Positions 8,664 to 15,678 of a stretch of 45,391 nt of DNA are shown piece by piece. The stretch spans positions 1-45,391 of the IMG/VR virus record IMGVR_UViG_3300013113_000854. The stretch is one strand, 5' to 3'. Below the pieces are notes generated by a model, which saw only the letters and a list, made by a program, of their open reading frames with translations, did no database searches and was not told where the DNA came from. A program made the position numbers and the translations under genes. The stretch comes from a virus. The stretch's first letter is position 1; each line of letters opens with the position of its first letter.

Positions 8664-10373
8664 ATGGATGGAAATTTAATAGCAGATTATACACAGTGGG
8701 AAAGGGGTAAAGATTACCCTGAATTTTTTGATGAAGTAGCTTTATCTACAATTTCAAAAGGATATCTTTTACCTGGGGAAACACCTAAAAAAGCATATCG
8801 TAGGGTAGCAGGGGCAGTTGCTTTTAGGTTAAATAGACCTGATTTAGAATCTAAATTTTTTAAATATATTTGGAATGGTTGGATCGGATTAGCTTCTCCT
8901 GTTTTATCAAATACAGGGACAGATAGAGGCTTACCTATTTCTTGTTTTGGGGTTGATACCCCTGATTCAATTCGAGGAATTGGTTTAACAAATGCTGAGT
9001 TAATGAAATTAACTTCCCAAGGTGGTGGTGTTGGAATTAGTTTATCTAGAATTAGAGAAAGAGGAACTCCTATTAGAGGAAATGGTAAAAGTGAAGGTGT
9101 AGTTCCTTGGGCTAAAATTTATGACTCAACTATAATTGCTACTAATCAAGGATCAGTAAGAAGAGGAGCAGCATCAGTTAATTTAAATATTAATCATGGG
9201 GATATAGAAGAATATCTTCAAATTAGAAGACCTAAAGGAGATCCAAATAGACAATGTTTAAATTTACATCAATGTGTAGCTATTGATGACAATTTCATGA
9301 GAAAACTTCATGATAGAGATACTGAAGCTATGAACACGTGGCTTGAAATTTTAAAATCAAGAGTTGAAACAGGTGAACCCTATATAATGTATACTGATAA
9401 TGTTAATAAGGATAACCCAATGGCTTATCTAATGAATAACCTTAATGTTTCAATGACAAATATTTGTACTGAGATTACACTCCATACAGATGAAGAACAT
9501 TCATTTATTTGTTGCTTATCTAGTTTAAATTTGGCTAAGTATGATGAATGGAAAGATACAGATGTAGTTGAAACTGCCGTTTACTTTTTAGATGGGGTAA
9601 TGGAAGAATTTATCCAAAAAACAAATGGTAAAGAATCTATGATTAGAACTCATAGACATGCTAAAAAGGGTAGAGCATTAGGTTTAGGTGTAATGGGTTG
9701 GCATACATTTTTACAACAAAAGGATTTACCATTTAATTCTATATCTTCAACAGCTTGGACACATACAGTGTTTTCTCAAATAAAATTAAAAGCAGAATCT
9801 GCTTCTAGACAATTAGCAGAAGAATATGGTGAACCATTATGGTGTAGAGGAACAGGAATGAGAAACACACATTTGTTAGCTATTGCCCCCACAGTATCTA
9901 ATTCTAGAATTAACAGCTGTTCAGCAGGAATTGAACCACAACCGGCAAATGTTTATACTTTTAATGGGGCTAAAGGTACTTTTATAGTTAAAAACCCTGA
10001 ATTAGTTAAGGTCTTAGAAGAAAAAGGATACAATACTGAAAAAGTATGGGATCAAATTTTAGTAGATAATGGATCAGTTCAAAACTTACCAAGTAAAATC
10101 CTATCGGAGGATGAGAAAGAAGTATTTTTAACATTTCCTGAAATTAATCAATTAGGATTAGTTCAACAAGCCGCCATCCGTCAGAAATATATAGACCAAA
10201 CTCAATCGTTAAATTTAAGTTTTGACCCTACTGATTCTCCTAAATGGATAAATCAAGTACATATGGAATCCTGGAAGCTTGGAATTAAAACATTATATTA
10301 TCTTCGTACGGATTCAGTAATTAAAGGTGATTTAGGTTCAAGAATGGCAGAATGTGTGTCTTGTGATGGTTAA
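8664..10373 (+). CDS. nrdA: Ribonucleotide reductase class I large subunit
   Basis: 569 residues, shorter than E. coli NrdA (761). The N-terminus enters the catalytic barrel almost at once, so the ATP-cone allosteric domain is absent. Catalytic residues seen are C94 (LPISCFGVD), the N266-x-C268-x-E270 triad (TNICTE) and the partner cysteine at 283/284 (FICCLSSLNL). The C-terminal CVSCDG supplies the CxxC (564/567) that is re-reduced by thioredoxin or glutaredoxin. It reduces NDPs to dNDPs with NrdB. Lack of the cone suggests it escapes dATP inhibition, as is common for phage enzymes; that is inferred. Confidence 0.9.
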   Translation: MDGNLIADYTQWERGKDYPEFFDEVALSTISKGYLLPGETPKKAYRRVAGAVAFRLNRPDLESKFFKYIWNGWIGLASPVLSNTGTDRGLPISCFGVDTPDSIRGIGLTNAELMKLTSQGGGVGISLSRIRERGTPIRGNGKSEGVVPWAKIYDSTIIATNQGSVRRGAASVNLNINHGDIEEYLQIRRPKGDPNRQCLNLHQCVAIDDNFMRKLHDRDTEAMNTWLEILKSRVETGEPYIMYTDNVNKDNPMAYLMNNLNVSMTNICTEITLHTDEEHSFICCLSSLNLAKYDEWKDTDVVETAVYFLDGVMEEFIQKTNGKESMIRTHRHAKKGRALGLGVMGWHTFLQQKDLPFNSISSTAWTHTVFSQIKLKAESASRQLAEEYGEPLWCRGTGMRNTHLLAIAPTVSNSRINSCSAGIEPQPANVYTFNGAKGTFIVKNPELVKVLEEKGYNTEKVWDQILVDNGSVQNLPSKILSEDEKEVFLTFPEINQLGLVQQAAIRQKYIDQTQSLNLSFDPTDSPKWINQVHMESWKLGIKTLYYLRTDSVIKGDLGSRMAECVSCDG

Positions 10374-10376
10374 TAG

Positions 10377-10384
10377 TATTTATA
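10377..10384 (+). promoter_or_regulatory. Possible late-type promoter element (TATTTATA)
   Basis: TATTTATA lies 24 bases before the ATG of the first of four tandem small genes, with no TTTG at -33. The same octamer occurs at nearly the same distance before the gene at 14597. It could be a -10-only late promoter, like the T4 late class. In AT-rich DNA chance matches are common, so this is tentative. Confidence 0.3.
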
Positions 10385-10400
10385 ACAAACATTAGTTAAA

Positions 10401-10676
10401 ATGAAAAGATCAGAACTAAAAAAAATAATCAAAGAAGAAATTTTAAAAGAAGTTAGTGATGAAACTGCAAGAACTGCTAGAGCTACTATGGAGGAAGAAA
10501 ATGCCTATAGAATGGCTCAAATTATAGCAGATAATGTAGACAAGTATAGTGTATCACCTACTTCATTAGGTACTGCCATAGCATATGTTTTAGAAGAAAA
10601 ATATTTTGGTAAATTATATTTATCATCACTAATAAATTCCATTAAAAAAGAATTAAAAAATGAAAAAAACTTTTAA
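10401..10676 (+). CDS. Small protein 1 of a tandem family with shared N-terminal peptide
   Basis: 91 residues. The first 18 residues (MKRSELKKIIKEEILKEV) match the starts of the next three genes, while the rest is unrelated. The shared segment is a basic then acidic amphipathic helix, with LKE at 16-18. T4 internal head proteins carry a short N-terminal capsid-targeting sequence that the gp21 protease removes after (I/L)xE. I infer the same role here, so this may be a protein packaged in the capsid and injected. The remaining part (ATMEEENAYRMAQIIADNVD) is helical, function unknown. It directly abuts the next gene. Confidence 0.65.
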   Translation: MKRSELKKIIKEEILKEVSDETARTARATMEEENAYRMAQIIADNVDKYSVSPTSLGTAIAYVLEEKYFGKLYLSSLINSIKKELKNEKNF

Positions 10677-10958
10677 ATGAAAAAATCCGAACTAAGAAAA
10701 ATTATCAAAGAAGAAATATCTAAAGTACTAAATGAAAGTTTTGAATCTTTAGAGAATATAGGAGACGGAATGTATAGACAATCCGAAACCGGGTTTATAT
10801 TTGGTGATGATGGGGTAGCAGAAGTCCAAATAAAAGACTATGACTCAGAACAAGACTATTACGATGCTTTAAAAATTGGAAGAACTTCATTAAGTAGAGC
10901 AGGATATGATCCAAAAATTACCACCTATAGTTGGGGGGCATTAATAAAAATAAAATGA
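10677..10958 (+). CDS. Small protein 2 of the tandem family
   Basis: 93 residues. It starts with MKKSELRKIIKEEISKVLNE, the family N-terminal peptide, ending in LNE at 18-20, a fit to the (I/L)xE prohead-protease site. The remainder (about 73 residues) has a possible small alpha/beta fold with YDSEQDYYDALKIGRTSLSR and shows no known motif. Its ATG comes directly after the stop of the first member, and its stop overlaps the next start (ATGA at 10955). Likely translated as a unit with its neighbours. Whether it is in the virion is inferred only. Confidence 0.68.
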   Translation: MKKSELRKIIKEEISKVLNESFESLENIGDGMYRQSETGFIFGDDGVAEVQIKDYDSEQDYYDALKIGRTSLSRAGYDPKITTYSWGALIKIK

Positions 10959-11194
10959 AAAAATCAGAATTAAGAAAAATGATTAAGGAAGAAATATCTA
11001 ATACATTAAATGAAGATATAGATGTAAAAGCTGTATATAGTTCAACAGATAAGATACTTAATGGGTATAATGTATTAAGAGAAAAAATTAAAAGAGAATA
11101 TGGGTTGAATTCAGAGGAATCTAATAGAATGGGTGAGATTGCAAATCGTGCATTGAATGAATTAAATTATTTTCTTGGTACTTTAAAAAAATAA
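10955..11194 (+). CDS. Small protein 3 of the tandem family
   Basis: 79 residues from the ATG at 10955, which overlaps the preceding stop and aligns the family peptide MKKSELRKMIKEEISNTLNE at residue 1. An upstream in-frame ATG at 10931 would add 8 residues and spoil this alignment, so it is not used. LNE at 18-20 is again a candidate cleavage site. The rest is a charged helical segment (REKIKREYGLNSEESNRMGE) of unknown function. The 2-bp gap to the next member and the shared 5' DNA show tandem duplication. Confidence 0.66.
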   Translation: MKKSELRKMIKEEISNTLNEDIDVKAVYSSTDKILNGYNVLREKIKREYGLNSEESNRMGEIANRALNELNYFLGTLKK

Positions 11195-11196
11195 AA

Positions 11197-11592
11197 ATGA
11201 AAAAATCGCAATTAAAAAAAATTATCAAAGAGGAAATCTCCAAAGTATTAAATGAAGATATTAACCAAAGTAAACTAGGAGATATTGCACGATTAATGAA
11301 AAGATCGGGTATTGATGTTTTAGATGATGAAGATAATGAAGAGATATTAAAGGCACTCAATTATCCTTCTGATTATAGTAATGAGTATAAAGCAAATATG
11401 ATTATTGATTATTTAGGTGATCATTATTCAATTGAGGGCAGTCCTGAAGAATTTAAAAAGAATCTTTTAATAGTTCTTAGTAAAACCAAACCTGAGATAG
11501 TAGAACCTGGAACACGTATTGGAACTATAAGTCGTGAAGAAGGAGATACATTTTATAAATTAACTAAAGACCTGGGACCATTTAGAGTATAA
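11197..11592 (+). CDS. Small protein 4 of the tandem family
   Basis: 131 residues, the longest member. N-terminus MKKSQLKKIIKEEISKVLNE, with LNE at 18-20 as possible prohead-protease site. The rest is acidic and mainly helical (DIARLMKRSGIDVLDDEDNEE), with no motif that I recognise. It follows member 3 by 2 bp and precedes the holin-like gene by 19 bp. Like the others it could be an internal capsid protein delivered with the DNA, for instance an anti-defence or takeover factor; this is a hypothesis from the shared peptide only. Confidence 0.66.
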   Translation: MKKSQLKKIIKEEISKVLNEDINQSKLGDIARLMKRSGIDVLDDEDNEEILKALNYPSDYSNEYKANMIIDYLGDHYSIEGSPEEFKKNLLIVLSKTKPEIVEPGTRIGTISREEGDTFYKLTKDLGPFRV

Positions 11593-11611
11593 AAATAATG
11601 AAAAAATTAAA

Positions 11612-11860
11612 ATGAAATTTGTAAGCGACATATTCACAGAAGATAAAAGAGATGATAAATATTCATCTAAAAAAACCCTAGGAATTATCTCAGGTATACT
11701 TGTATGCCTTGCTTTTATAGGAGATGGTTTCCATTGGTTTACAGTAAACGAAAACTTATTTAACTCAATGCTTATATTCTCAGCTACAATGTTAGGAGTA
11801 TCAACTATTAAAGCATTTGCAAAACCTAAAAATAATGGGGAAAGAAATAACTTGTCCTAA
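11612..11860 (+). CDS. Holin-like small membrane protein
   Basis: 82 residues with two hydrophobic segments, about 25-42 (LGIISGILVCLAFIGDG) and 49-66 (NLFNSMLIFSATMLGVST), and a short charged C-terminus. This layout, directly upstream of and overlapping an amidase gene, fits a class II-type holin that permeabilises the inner membrane at lysis. No sequence family was recognised beyond topology and context. The start is the ATG at 11612; an A-rich leader precedes it, with no Shine-Dalgarno sequence. Confidence 0.6.
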   Translation: MKFVSDIFTEDKRDDKYSSKKTLGIISGILVCLAFIGDGFHWFTVNENLFNSMLIFSATMLGVSTIKAFAKPKNNGERNNLS

Positions 11861-12539
11861 TTGTAACACAACTTTTGAAGTTAGTGTTAATGAAAAAAAA
11901 GATTCAAATTATTTATGGATTTTTGATAATGGTCATGGTGGTATTATAGATGGTGTATACCAAACATCTGGTAAAAGATCACCTGTATGGCCCGATGGTT
12001 CTATTTTATATGAAGGAGAATTTAATAGAGCTATTGTAGATAGATTAATGAAATTATGTAATGATAAAGGAATTGATTGTGTTAATTTAGTAGATACTCA
12101 AGAAGATGTTCCCTTATCTGAAAGAACAGATAAAGCAAACGATATTTACCGCCAACAAAGAGATAAAGATGGTAAACCTTGCATTTATGTTTCTGTTCAT
12201 GCAAATGGTTTTGGTGAAGAACAAGCAAACGGATGGTCAGTCTATACTTCAGAAGGTGAAACCAAATCAGATAAAATAGCCCAAATTTTATTTGAAAAAT
12301 CCAGTGCTGAATTTCCAGATGAGTATATGAGAAAAGATACTAGAGATGGAGACTCAGACAAAGAAGCAAATTTTTGGGTATTAAGAAAAACAGTTATGCC
12401 CGCTATACTTAGTGAAAACTTCTTTATGACAAACTACGATAATTGTCATAAGTATCTTTTAAGTGAAGAAGGAAGAGATCGAATTGCTAAGATTCATTTT
12501 CAAATGATACAAGAGGTAGAAGAGAAAAAATTAGTTTAA
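11835..12539 (+). CDS. N-acetylmuramoyl-L-alanine amidase endolysin
   Basis: 234 residues from the ATG at 11835 (an alternative ATG at 11817 adds 6 residues). It is an Amidase_3-type zinc enzyme. Zinc ligands are the His of DNGHGG, the Glu of YEGEFNRA and the His of YVSVHANG; the catalytic Glu is in AILSENFFM. It cleaves the bond between muramic acid and L-Ala of peptidoglycan. A short N-terminal piece (GKEITCPNCNTTFEV) looks like half of a zinc ribbon and is unusual for an endolysin. There is no signal peptide, so release should depend on the overlapping holin-like gene. Confidence 0.85.
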   Translation: MGKEITCPNCNTTFEVSVNEKKDSNYLWIFDNGHGGIIDGVYQTSGKRSPVWPDGSILYEGEFNRAIVDRLMKLCNDKGIDCVNLVDTQEDVPLSERTDKANDIYRQQRDKDGKPCIYVSVHANGFGEEQANGWSVYTSEGETKSDKIAQILFEKSSAEFPDEYMRKDTRDGDSDKEANFWVLRKTVMPAILSENFFMTNYDNCHKYLLSEEGRDRIAKIHFQMIQEVEEKKLV

Positions 12540-12540
12540 A

Positions 12541-13623
12541 ATGTTTAAAAAAATAACAGAAAGAATATTCCCCTTTCTGATAGCTATTTCTGCACTGTCA
12601 GTTAGTGCTTCTGCTGCTTTTTATTCAGTAAGTGGTTTAAGTAAACTGTTTGCTGGAGCTCAGTGGGAAGTAATTATAATGGCAGGATCCTTAGAAGTAG
12701 CTAAATTAGTTATAGCATCCCTACTTTACCAATATAGAAAAACTTTACCTATACTTTTAAAAGGTTATTTAATAACAGCTTGTACTGTTTTAATATTAAT
12801 TACTTCAATGGGTATTTATGGGTTTTTAAGTGCTGCTTATCAAGAAACAGCTCATAAAGAAAGTAATATAACTGCTCAAATTGAACTTTTAGAAACTAAA
12901 AGAGATAATGTAAAAGAACAATTAGAAGTCTATAATGAAGAAAAAACCTCAATAAATACTTCTATAACCGATCTAAGGAATGGATTATCAACCAATAAAA
13001 TCCAATATACAAACCCAGAAGGTCAAGTAATAACAACTACTTCAGGTTCAACACGAAGAGCTTTAGAGAAACAACTAGACCAGGCAATAACAAGACAAAC
13101 AGAAATTAATACTAAAGTAGATTCATTAAACACTAAAGTATTTAATTTAGAATCAGAAATAGTAGAAACAAGAATAGGAGATGGAACTGTGGGCGAGTTA
13201 GGTCCTTTAAAATACCTAGCAGCATTAACAGGAATATCTATGGATAGAATCATTAATTACTTATTATTAATAATTATATTTGTATTTGATCCTTTAGCTA
13301 TTAGTTTAGTAATAGCTGCTAATTTTGCTTTTGAAAAATTAAAACCCAAAGAAAAAAAGTTATACACAAAAAAAAACTGGATAGATGAAAACCAAAAAAC
13401 AAAAACTAAAGAGGGGAATGTGGTTAATAAACAAGAAAAAAAACAACCACAAAATAAAGAAGTTAAACAGAATGAGGGGAGGATTAGAGAGTTAGAAAAA
13501 CAAAAAGAAAAAGCACAAAATAGTGGGTTAATTGAAAAAAGAAGGAATGAAGAAGTGAATAAAATACAATCTGAAATCAACCAATTAAAAAAGGATGATG
13601 ATGATAAGACAATAACTTATTAA
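12541..13623 (+). CDS. Membrane protein with periplasmic-type coiled coil
   Basis: 360 residues. Hydrophobic segments lie near 11-31, 40-63, 74-96 and 236-264. Between the third and fourth is a coiled-coil region of roughly 100 residues (about 105-205) rich in Glu, Lys, Thr and Asn. The C-terminal 95 residues are very Lys/Glu/Gln-rich and also helical. It begins 1 bp after the endolysin gene, so a lysis role (spanin-like bridging or membrane disruption) is possible. The four-segment topology is not that of a classical spanin, however. Superinfection exclusion is another option. Family not recognised. Confidence 0.6.
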   Translation: MFKKITERIFPFLIAISALSVSASAAFYSVSGLSKLFAGAQWEVIIMAGSLEVAKLVIASLLYQYRKTLPILLKGYLITACTVLILITSMGIYGFLSAAYQETAHKESNITAQIELLETKRDNVKEQLEVYNEEKTSINTSITDLRNGLSTNKIQYTNPEGQVITTTSGSTRRALEKQLDQAITRQTEINTKVDSLNTKVFNLESEIVETRIGDGTVGELGPLKYLAALTGISMDRIINYLLLIIIFVFDPLAISLVIAANFAFEKLKPKEKKLYTKKNWIDENQKTKTKEGNVVNKQEKKQPQNKEVKQNEGRIRELEKQKEKAQNSGLIEKRRNEEVNKIQSEINQLKKDDDDKTITY

Positions 13624-13631
13624 TTTTCCCG

Positions 13632-13673
13632 CGTAAATATTTGGATACCTGAAGAAGGGTTCGTATATTTACG
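13632..13673. repeat. Inverted repeat framing a promoter (possible operator)
   Basis: CGTAAATAT (13632-13640) and ATATTTACG (13665-13673) are a perfect 9-bp inverted repeat 24 bp apart. The arms overlap the -33 TTTG and the -7 TATATTTA of the promoter. A further GCGTAAA copy lies at 13674-13680. A repressor binding here would occlude the promoter. Confidence 0.45.
13640..13671 (+). promoter_or_regulatory. Bacteroidota-type promoter
   Basis: TTTG at 13640-13643, 20 bp spacer, TATATTTA at 13664-13671. It shares GGTTCG just upstream of the -7 box with the promoter at 28961. It drives the 55-residue gene at 13698 and the two genes after it. Confidence 0.7.
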
Positions 13674-13697
13674 GCGTAAATAAAAAAAATAAAGGTT

Positions 13698-13865
13698 ATG
13701 AAAGTATTAAGATTTTTTACAGATGAATTAACAGGTGATGAATGTGCAATTGCCTGGAATGGTAAAGAAGAGATTTGCATCACAGAAGCTGAAGCTTATG
13801 ATATATTAGCTCAAGAACAAGCTGAGCATGATGCTTATGAATTAATGTGTGAAAGAGGATTTTAA
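13698..13865 (+). CDS. Small acidic hypothetical protein
   Basis: 55 residues (begins MKVLRFFTDELTGDECAIAW, ends ELMCERGF). The ATG lies 26 bases after a good promoter and the TAA is 2 bases before the next ATG, which supports it as a real gene despite its size. It is acidic, with a C-terminal helix (EAEAYDILAQEQAEHDAYEL). Function unknown. As the first gene behind a promoter with an inverted repeat, a regulatory or host-takeover role is conceivable but not shown. Confidence 0.6.
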   Translation: MKVLRFFTDELTGDECAIAWNGKEEICITEAEAYDILAQEQAEHDAYELMCERGF

Positions 13866-13867
13866 TT

Positions 13868-14317
13868 ATGGCACTATTCAAATTCCAAAATTTAAACAAA
13901 TACGGAAATCTAAGAACTAGGATAATGTATCGTCCTTCTTCCCAATTTACATTTAATCCAAGGGGGTTAGGTAAATTTGTTAATGTTCAAAGATTTAGGT
14001 ATGAGTATCATCATGATTATATGGCACCACAAATGCAAGTTAAAGATGGAGAAAAATTTATAATTCCTGGAAATATAAAAGTTCATCCTGAAACAACATT
14101 TGATGATATAGTTTGGATTAAACCAAAAAAAGAAAAAAGAACAGAACCCACAATAGAAACTCATACTAGCAGTTCCAATGGGGGAGAATATAAAACAAAA
14201 TATTATCCTGATTCAGGAAATTATTATTGTAGTTGTCCAGGAACATGGAGAGCTAAAGATAGAAGATGTAAACATATTAAACAACTAGAAAATAAAGTAA
14301 ATGGCAAAAAGAGGTAG
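13868..14317 (+). CDS. SWIM-type zinc-finger protein
   Basis: 149 residues. The C-terminal part contains YYCSCPGTWRAKDRRCKHIK, a CxC...CxH arrangement that fits the SWIM zinc finger (Cys-x-Cys, then Cys-x-His) used for DNA or protein binding. The N-terminal 100 residues are basic and aromatic (YRPSSQFTFNPRGLGKFVN) without a recognised domain. It is 2 bp downstream of the 55-residue gene, and its end overlaps the next gene by 17 bases, so the three are one operon behind the promoter at 13640. Confidence 0.68.
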   Translation: MALFKFQNLNKYGNLRTRIMYRPSSQFTFNPRGLGKFVNVQRFRYEYHHDYMAPQMQVKDGEKFIIPGNIKVHPETTFDDIVWIKPKKEKRTEPTIETHTSSSNGGEYKTKYYPDSGNYYCSCPGTWRAKDRRCKHIKQLENKVNGKKR

Positions 14318-14573
14318 ACCGGTTGAAGAACCAAAAGAAGAAATAATTAAATACACTCAAGTATTTAAGTATGATGATGGATCAGTAATGACTTGGTATT
14401 GGGATAAATCAATTAGAACAGATGGACCAATCAAAACAGAAACTAAATATCCTAGAGGGATGTTGGATTTTGAACAGACTCAAGAATTACTTCCCAAAAC
14501 AAAAAGAAAATACGCTTTGGATGATGGTAGGATAGTTGGTTATACAAGAGCTAAAGCTTTAGGAGTTATATAA
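14301..14573 (+). CDS. Hypothetical protein
   Basis: 90 residues, unknown. It begins MAKRGRPVEEPKEE, a basic start resembling an AT-hook (KRGRP), which may contact the minor groove of AT-rich DNA. The rest contains two short strand-like segments (YTQVFKYDDGSVMTWYWD, KYALDDGRIVGYTRAK). It overlaps the SWIM gene by 17 bases and is the last gene of that operon. The AT-hook reading rests on one short motif only. Confidence 0.6.
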   Translation: MAKRGRPVEEPKEEIIKYTQVFKYDDGSVMTWYWDKSIRTDGPIKTETKYPRGMLDFEQTQELLPKTKRKYALDDGRIVGYTRAKALGVI

Positions 14574-14581
14574 TATTTATA
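14574..14581 (+). promoter_or_regulatory. Possible late-type promoter element (TATTTATA)
   Basis: TATTTATA lies 23 bases before the ATG at 14597 and no TTTG -33 element is present. Position and sequence match the element before 10401. Both precede genes likely to be virion components, which would fit late transcription. Tentative. Confidence 0.3.
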
Positions 14582-14596
14582 GCCATATAATAAAAC

Positions 14597-14938
14597 ATGG
14601 CTAATTATACCTTCCACAATCCTTCAGGCTCAGCATATTTTGTTCACGAACTTATCCCAAGAGAAACAGATGGATATTTTCCAACTTCATCAGCTCAAAT
14701 ATCATACTTTTCAGGTTCAACATTTTCAAACTTAACAAGTTCAGTTACAAACCCAATAGTAGCATATTGGACAACCGGAGTTACAAATGGAGTAGGAACA
14801 GTAAATGGAGGATTTCATTGGGGAATGGTAATACCTGAAGGCACCTCATCTGTTGATTTTACACCAGGATCATCAATTCCAGTTTCAGAATCAATATTTA
14901 GAGGAACAGGTGAATTTACTCTAATATTGACTACTTAA
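14597..14938 (+). CDS. Hypothetical protein, probably virion-associated
   Basis: 113 residues, rich in Ser, Thr, Gly and Phe, with no Cys and almost no Lys, a composition typical of extracellular or virion beta-structure. FHNPSGSAYFVHELIPRETD opens the protein and a repeated FSGSTFSNLTSS-like pattern follows. No family recognised. Its stop overlaps the ATG of the first lectin-fold gene (TAATG), so they are co-translated and may form one structure on the particle. Confidence 0.62.
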   Translation: MANYTFHNPSGSAYFVHELIPRETDGYFPTSSAQISYFSGSTFSNLTSSVTNPIVAYWTTGVTNGVGTVNGGFHWGMVIPEGTSSVDFTPGSSIPVSESIFRGTGEFTLILTT

Positions 14939-15666
14939 TGGCAACAACAATATTCACACCATCAATGCTAAGAGGAGCAGGTACTCGGGGAGTACCTGAA
15001 GTGCCTGCTGGGTCATCTTATGAAAATACCTACTCAATGGATTTTGATGGAATAGACGATTATGTAGATTTAACACAACACAATTTAGGAACAACAAGTA
15101 CTATTAGTTTATGGATAAAACCAGATGCAACAGCAATAGTAACAGCAAAAAATTATACAATATTAGGTGAAAATTCATATTCATTTGATTATTTGTTAGC
15201 TATAAAATTCAGCACACCAAACCCAAGAGTATTTTTTAGAATAGCAGGTGGTTATCTTGCATGGAGCAGTACACCAATAGCAAACACAAATTGGCATAAT
15301 ATTATAATAGTTAGAGATACTTTAACAACTGCGAAATTATATTTGGACGGTGTTGACCAAGGTTCACCAACTGCTTCAGGTGGTACTTTTAGCGGTGATA
15401 CTAAATTTAGATATTTATGTACCAATTACCCAACTAATACCCAATTTTTTATAGGTAACATTGATGAAGTTTCAGCATTTAATAGTGTTTTAACAACTAG
15501 TCAAATAACTACAATTTCATCTGGTCCGAGTGATTTAACTTCATTAAGTCCTGTGGCTTGGTATCAATTCGAAGAAGGGTCAGGTACAACAGCTATAGAT
15601 TCTGGAACAGGTGGAAACAATGGTACTATTAATGGAGCTACTTATTCAACAGATGTACCAACATAA
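14938..15666 (+). CDS. LamG/concanavalin-like domain protein, copy 1
   Basis: 242 residues. After a 27-residue leader (TPSMLRGAGTRG is shared with copy 2), a LamG/Laminin_G_3 jelly-roll domain runs from about 30 to 200. It includes MDFDGIDDYVDL, STISLWIKP, NWHNIIIVRD, KLYLDGVDQG and FIGNIDEVSAFNSVLT. The C-terminus has WYQFEEGSGTTAIDS and NNGTINGATY. Such domains bind glycans. The leader may anchor it to the virion. It is probably an adhesin or capsid decoration; it carries no hydrolase motif. The next gene is a paralogue 12 bp downstream. Confidence 0.78.
   Translation: MATTIFTPSMLRGAGTRGVPEVPAGSSYENTYSMDFDGIDDYVDLTQHNLGTTSTISLWIKPDATAIVTAKNYTILGENSYSFDYLLAIKFSTPNPRVFFRIAGGYLAWSSTPIANTNWHNIIIVRDTLTTAKLYLDGVDQGSPTASGGTFSGDTKFRYLCTNYPTNTQFFIGNIDEVSAFNSVLTTSQITTISSGPSDLTSLSPVAWYQFEEGSGTTAIDSGTGGNNGTINGATYSTDVPT
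14955..14987 (+). repeat. 33-bp direct repeat, copy A (5' end of lectin genes)
   Basis: Bases 14955-14987 are identical to 15696-15728. Both encode the shared TPSMLRGAGTR leader of the two lectin-fold proteins. With the identical 3' repeat these flank divergent central domains. Confidence 0.9.
15631..15662 (+). repeat. 32-bp direct repeat, copy A (3' end of lectin genes)
   Basis: Bases 15631-15662 are identical to 16360-16391 and encode the shared end NGATYSTDVPT. Confidence 0.9.
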
Positions 15667-15678
15667 AGAAATTAAATA

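Noticed and set aside
13257-13580. Minus-strand frame with many Phe and Cys opposite the membrane coiled-coil gene
   Set aside because: It is the complement of a Lys-rich coding stretch, which yields Phe/Leu/Ser-rich translation; no independent support.
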